Assembly: GCA_038380435.1 (NCBI GenBank)
Contig: JAWZYU010000009.1
Coordinates: 64,571,901-64,635,900 of the forward strand
Direction: 5' to 3'
Source of the DNA: Ryuthela nishihirai
Taxonomy: Eukaryota > Arthropoda > Arachnida > Araneae > Heptathelidae
Length of the DNA: 64,000 nt
Shown: positions 63,693-64,000 of the stretch, in pieces
Layout: each line of letters opens with the position of its first letter
How positions within the stretch are numbered: position 1 is the first letter of the stretch
Position numbers and translations under genes: made by a program
Notes under the pieces: generated by a model
The model's input: the letters and a program-made list of their open reading frames with translations, nothing else
Told to the model about the DNA's origin: nothing
The model's database searches: none

Positions 63693-63949
63693 TGTAGGAA
63701 AATTAGATGATTTCTGCCTAAGAATGTAAATCGTGGGGGAGAAAATTTCCTAATTGAGTCATGCACCTTTAAGTTTACTAACTTGAAAATAAATTTATGT
63801 AATAAAAGTCGTGTACAGCGTGTTTTTATATTACAGATTATTCCGAATTATGGTATTATTTTTTATACTCCAAAGCACCAAAAGATCTCTTTCATTTTTT
63901 ATGCATTCCTCTTTTATTATGCGCACAAAAATTATCTTCATCAGCAGTG
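63693..63949. other. Unassigned AT-rich interval
   Basis: No recognised element. Confidence 0.5.
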
Positions 63950-63950
63950 A

Positions 63951-64000
63951 GTTGGGTTGTTTTACCTCTGAGCGGCACTTTTTTGCACACCATGGGCTAA
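63951..64000 (-). mobile_element. SINE-A tail, cut by the window edge
   Basis: GTTGGGTTGTTTTACCTCTG, GAGCGGCACTTTTTTGCACA and CCATGGGCTAA at the end of the window match the family consensus exactly. The rest lies outside. Confidence 0.93.

Overview
This is a stretch of animal nuclear DNA made almost entirely of transposable elements. It has no operons, ribosome-binding sites, CRISPR arrays or prokaryote-like gene packing. The repeat content (tRNA-headed SINEs, an RTE-like LINE, Tc1/mariner, hAT and piggyBac relatives) and the resemblance of the transposases to ones known from spiders suggest an arthropod, most likely a spider or other chelicerate. That assignment is inference from memory of the families. 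No complete cellular gene can be supported. The one possible host-type coding trace is a divergent histone H2A-like reading frame at about 36.76-37.07 kb (minus strand).

The dominant feature is one SINE family (called SINE-A here). I count about 50 full, truncated or nested copies in both orientations, roughly a fifth of the window. A complete copy is about 380-395 bp: a tRNA-like head with A and B boxes, a central domain containing GGGACGTTAAGCC and GTGCACGTTAAAGAACA, and a tail ending in AAACAACCCAACCC. Many copies keep target-site duplications (TSDs) of 11-20 bp. Several have landed inside older copies, and two sit serially at one target. A second tRNA-headed family (SINE-B) has about seven copies.

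Layout. 0-1.3 kb: SINE-A pieces and an expanded foldback MITE. 2.6-3.2 kb: AT-rich minisatellite. 4.1-6.4 kb: SINE-A, composite MITE, and a SINE nested in a SINE. 6.9-7.5 kb: 3' remnant of an RNase H-bearing LINE. 8.4 kb: tiny mariner MITE. 9.3-24.4 kb: SINE-A-rich zone with a composite MITE at 16.1-16.7 kb and a 202-bp hAT MITE at 19.8 kb. 25.2-25.8 kb: AT-rich element with inverted ends. 27.5-28.0 kb: piggyBac-type MITE. 28.1-28.45 kb: Tc1 transposase remnant. 29.7-29.9 kb: second 202-bp hAT MITE. 31.36-33.32 and 33.69-35.10 kb: two end-to-end mariner/Tc1 elements with decayed transposases. 36.8-37.1 kb: H2A-like frame. 40.2-40.9 kb: hAT-type ends around a palindromic tRNA-like element. 43.9-44.1 kb: minisatellite grown from a SINE. 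46.38-48.96 kb: young RTE-like LINE with one frameshift just before the YADD catalytic motif. 50.9-51.4 kb: third composite MITE. 55.0-56.05 kb: repeat with internal duplication. 57-64 kb: more SINE-A, and a solo MITE unit at 63.4 kb.

The elements do not form a pathway. The most distinctive system is the foldback MITE family. Two units (U1 and U2) are joined by a shared TA in the same arrangement at three loci, U1 also occurs alone, and the U2 palindromes carry private substitutions mirrored in both arms, which suggests arm-to-arm sequence copying.
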